NCBI GenBank assembly: GCA_022447165.1
Contig: JAKVBR010000087.1
Location: forward strand, 1-7,100
Direction of reading: 5' to 3'
Length of the DNA: 7,100 nt
Origin: Phycisphaerales bacterium
Lineage (GTDB): Bacteria > Planctomycetota > Phycisphaerae > Phycisphaerales > SM1A02
In this document: positions 5,476 through 7,100 of the stretch, piece by piece
Layout: every line of letters starts with the position of its first letter
Numbering within the stretch: the stretch's first letter is position 1
Notes under the pieces: model-generated
What the model was told of the DNA's origin: nothing
The model's database searches: none
What the model saw: the letters and a program-made list of their open reading frames with translations, nothing else
Made by a program: the position numbers and the translations under genes

Positions 5476-6753
5476 ATGTTTGAATACGATGTATGCATAG
5501 TTGGCACAGGTCGCGTCGGTTTACCACTAGCCCTCTCACTTATAGAGTCAGGTCAGAAGGTGACTGGTGTTGATTTAGACGAAAATTTACGAAATAGCGT
5601 CAATGGTGGGACAATGCCATTTCATGAGCCGGGTTATGACGAACTTGTTGCGAGTAAACAACTTCAGATTCAACCGAAACCAGACGATGCTGTGCCAAAC
5701 AGTGCTGCAGTCATCATTACCGTCGGTACGCCGCTTCATAACCATATTGAGACAGATCTTTCACAGATTCAAAAGGTGCTCTCCGGACTAGGTGATCACT
5801 TTAGAAAGGGGCAACTCATTATCTTGAGATCAACGGTTGCACCTGGGACAACTTCGTATGTCAAGAAGTGGATTGAGCGAAACACGGACTTTACAGTTGG
5901 CAAAGATTTATTCTTGTCATTCTGCCCGGAGCGTATTGCTGAAGGTGTTGCGTATACAGAGCTTCGTTCACTGCCTCAAATTTGCGGCGCAGAAGATGAT
6001 ACGAGTCGTGACATGGCTGGTGATCTCTTTGCAAATCTTGCTCCTGAAATCATGAAGACGAACTTCATCACAGCCGAACTTGTCAAACTCTTTAACAATA
6101 TCTCGCGATATATCAACTTCGCAGTCGCAAACCAGTTTGCACTCATCGCAGATAACTTCGGTGCAAACATCTATGAAACACGGATGCTTGCAAATCACGA
6201 TTACCCAAGATGTAATCTTGCAATGCCTGGATTTACTGCGGGCACATGCCTTCGAAAAGACTTTGGCATGATTAACGAGTGGAGCCCGTATCCAGACATG
6301 CTTCTTTCTGCATGGAAGATGAATGAATTTACACCTGCGATGCTTGTTGACCAACTCATGAAACGGACAAAGATTCATGACAGCAAAGTTGCTGTACTAG
6401 GATTTACATTCAAACAAGACACAGACGATATACGAGACAGTTTGGTTCCAAAACTTTGTCGATACATCGAAAGACAACTTCCAATGGAACTCAGAGTCAC
6501 AGACCATCACTTGTCAGACCCGATTCTTGAACCCTCAGCTCCTGAGCCAATCAAAAACTGGGCTGTCAGCGACGCTCTTGACGGTGTAGATTGTGTGTTC
6601 GTCGCAACGAACCATACGGGCTACAAGGACGTATTAGTCGAGTTAGGGAAGAAACACCCTGAGGCATGGGTGGCTGACATTTGGAATGTCGGTGGTACGG
6701 ATCAAATTTATTACCAAGCAGGAATTCTTGCTGGAGAGAAGGTAAATCAATGA
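5476..6753 (+). CDS. UDP-sugar 6-dehydrogenase (UDP-glucose / UDP-ManNAc dehydrogenase family)
   Basis: Cytosolic enzyme that oxidises C6 of a UDP-hexose to the uronic acid with two NAD+, feeding polysaccharide or glycan synthesis. The 425 residues fit the family. The N-terminal Rossmann domain has GTGRVG (10-15) and acidic Asp33 after the second strand; VGTP (83-86) and RSTVAPGT (118-125) are family loops. CPERIAEG (150-157) and AELVKLFNN (200-208) follow, with Lys204 and Asn208 at the catalytic positions. The nucleophile is Cys258 in PGFTAGTCLRKDF (251-263), a variant of GFGGSCFPKD. The C-terminal UDP-binding domain has GFTFKQDTDDIRDS (309-322) and VADIWN (399-404). The CLRKD form resembles a subgroup often paired with an epimerase, and such a gene overlaps its stop here. 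Whether the substrate is UDP-Glc, UDP-GlcNAc or UDP-ManNAc cannot be told. The SD is weak (GGA about 9 nt upstream). Confidence 0.92.
   Translation: MFEYDVCIVGTGRVGLPLALSLIESGQKVTGVDLDENLRNSVNGGTMPFHEPGYDELVASKQLQIQPKPDDAVPNSAAVIITVGTPLHNHIETDLSQIQKVLSGLGDHFRKGQLIILRSTVAPGTTSYVKKWIERNTDFTVGKDLFLSFCPERIAEGVAYTELRSLPQICGAEDDTSRDMAGDLFANLAPEIMKTNFITAELVKLFNNISRYINFAVANQFALIADNFGANIYETRMLANHDYPRCNLAMPGFTAGTCLRKDFGMINEWSPYPDMLLSAWKMNEFTPAMLVDQLMKRTKIHDSKVAVLGFTFKQDTDDIRDSLVPKLCRYIERQLPMELRVTDHHLSDPILEPSAPEPIKNWAVSDALDGVDCVFVATNHTGYKDVLVELGKKHPEAWVADIWNVGGTDQIYYQAGILAGEKVNQ
6737..6742 (+). promoter_or_regulatory. Ribosome binding site of the SDR gene
   Basis: AGAAGG lies 7 nt before the ATG at 6750, inside the end of the dehydrogenase gene. 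It fixes the start at the ATGA overlap and indicates coupled translation. Confidence 0.6.
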
Positions 6754-7100
6754 AAGTATTACTCACAGGCGGAAGTGGTTTCTTAGGATGCGAACTCTGT
6801 AATGAACTGCTGCAAGCGGGTCACGAAGTCGTTGTTCTCGATGACCACTCAAGAGGTAAACCAGCGCGTCTTGAGCAGTTTGGCGACACAGTACAACTCG
6901 TCGATGGCGATGTCCGTGACTACGACGCAGTTCGAAAAGCGACAGAGGGCTGCGAAGTTGTTTGGCACCTCGCATACATTAACGGTACGCGATACTTCTA
7001 TGAAAAACCAGACATGGTTCTAGAAGTTGGCATTGAAGGTACCCAAAACACAATCAAAGCGGCCCTTGATGCAGGTGTGAAACGATATGTTCTTGCAAGT
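6750..7100 (+). CDS. NAD-dependent epimerase/dehydratase (extended SDR), N-terminal part, cut by window edge
   Basis: Nucleotide-sugar epimerase or dehydratase of the GalE-like extended short-chain dehydrogenase family, cytosolic. I translated 117 residues to the window edge; full members have about 300-340. The N-terminus has the Rossmann loop GGSGFLG (7-13) and Asp31-Asp32 after the second strand, favouring NAD over NADP. GDVRD (53-57) and VVWHLAYINGT (70-80) are the next family blocks, then VGIEGTQNTIKAALDAGVKRYVLAS (93-117, described in part), which ends just before the active-site Ser/Thr. The Tyr-x-x-x-Lys pair is beyond the edge, so 4-epimerase, 5-epimerase, dehydratase or decarboxylase cannot be told apart. 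The ATG overlaps the dehydrogenase stop by ATGA, so both belong to one operon and probably act on the same nucleotide sugar. Confidence 0.9.
   Translation, partial: MKVLLTGGSGFLGCELCNELLQAGHEVVVLDDHSRGKPARLEQFGDTVQLVDGDVRDYDAVRKATEGCEVVWHLAYINGTRYFYEKPDMVLEVGIEGTQNTIKAALDAGVKRYVLAS

Noticed and set aside
5968..6378. Minus-strand open frame of 136 codons inside the dehydrogenase gene
   Set aside because: Antisense to conserved catalytic regions of a firmly identified gene; its composition (Cys, His, Lys rich) looks like an antisense artefact.

Overview
The window looks like a chromosomal piece of a member of the Planctomycetota, possibly a Phycisphaerae-like marine or metagenomic lineage. The best clue is the small HU-type protein at 4826-5176: its lysine-rich head and altered DNA-binding arm (RRPARKN, GETRDIPAKPARK) resemble the divergent HU proteins I know from planctomycetes. 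Base composition is moderate, slightly AT-leaning by eye. Shine-Dalgarno (SD) sites are weak or absent before several genes. The phylum call is an inference from remembered protein style; no database was searched.

Layout. Bases 1-2073 (minus strand) hold the start of a histidine-utilisation cluster, hutH followed by hutU; hutU runs off the left edge. They encode the first two steps of histidine breakdown, histidine to urocanate to imidazolone propionate. Divergent from hutH, after only 18 bp (or 39 bp with an internal start), is a plus-strand gene for a membrane protein of about eight helices and unknown function (2092-2916). Bases 2964-4757 (minus) carry a two-gene unit, murQ then a PfkB-family sugar kinase, 9 bp apart. 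MurQ opens N-acetylmuramic acid 6-phosphate in cell-wall recycling. Upstream of murQ is the HU-like gene, closed by a strong intrinsic terminator (4769-4804) whose T-tract runs into the murQ start region.

A 299-bp divergent intergenic region (5177-5475) separates the HU gene from a plus-strand nucleotide-sugar pair: a UDP-sugar 6-dehydrogenase (5476-6753) that overlaps by ATGA an extended-SDR epimerase/dehydratase running off the right edge. Together they probably supply an acidic or epimerised sugar nucleotide for surface polysaccharide or glycan synthesis.

Most of the window is ordinary metabolism and I see no phage, transposon, CRISPR array, RNA gene or clear defence system. The points most worth a second look are a recurring arrangement in which a -10-like hexamer sits 6-7 nt before the ATG with no SD site (hutU, hutH, murQ), suggesting leaderless mRNAs; the murQ-kinase pairing; the altered HU arm; substitutions near the active sites of HutH and MurQ; and palindromes at the two divergent junctions.
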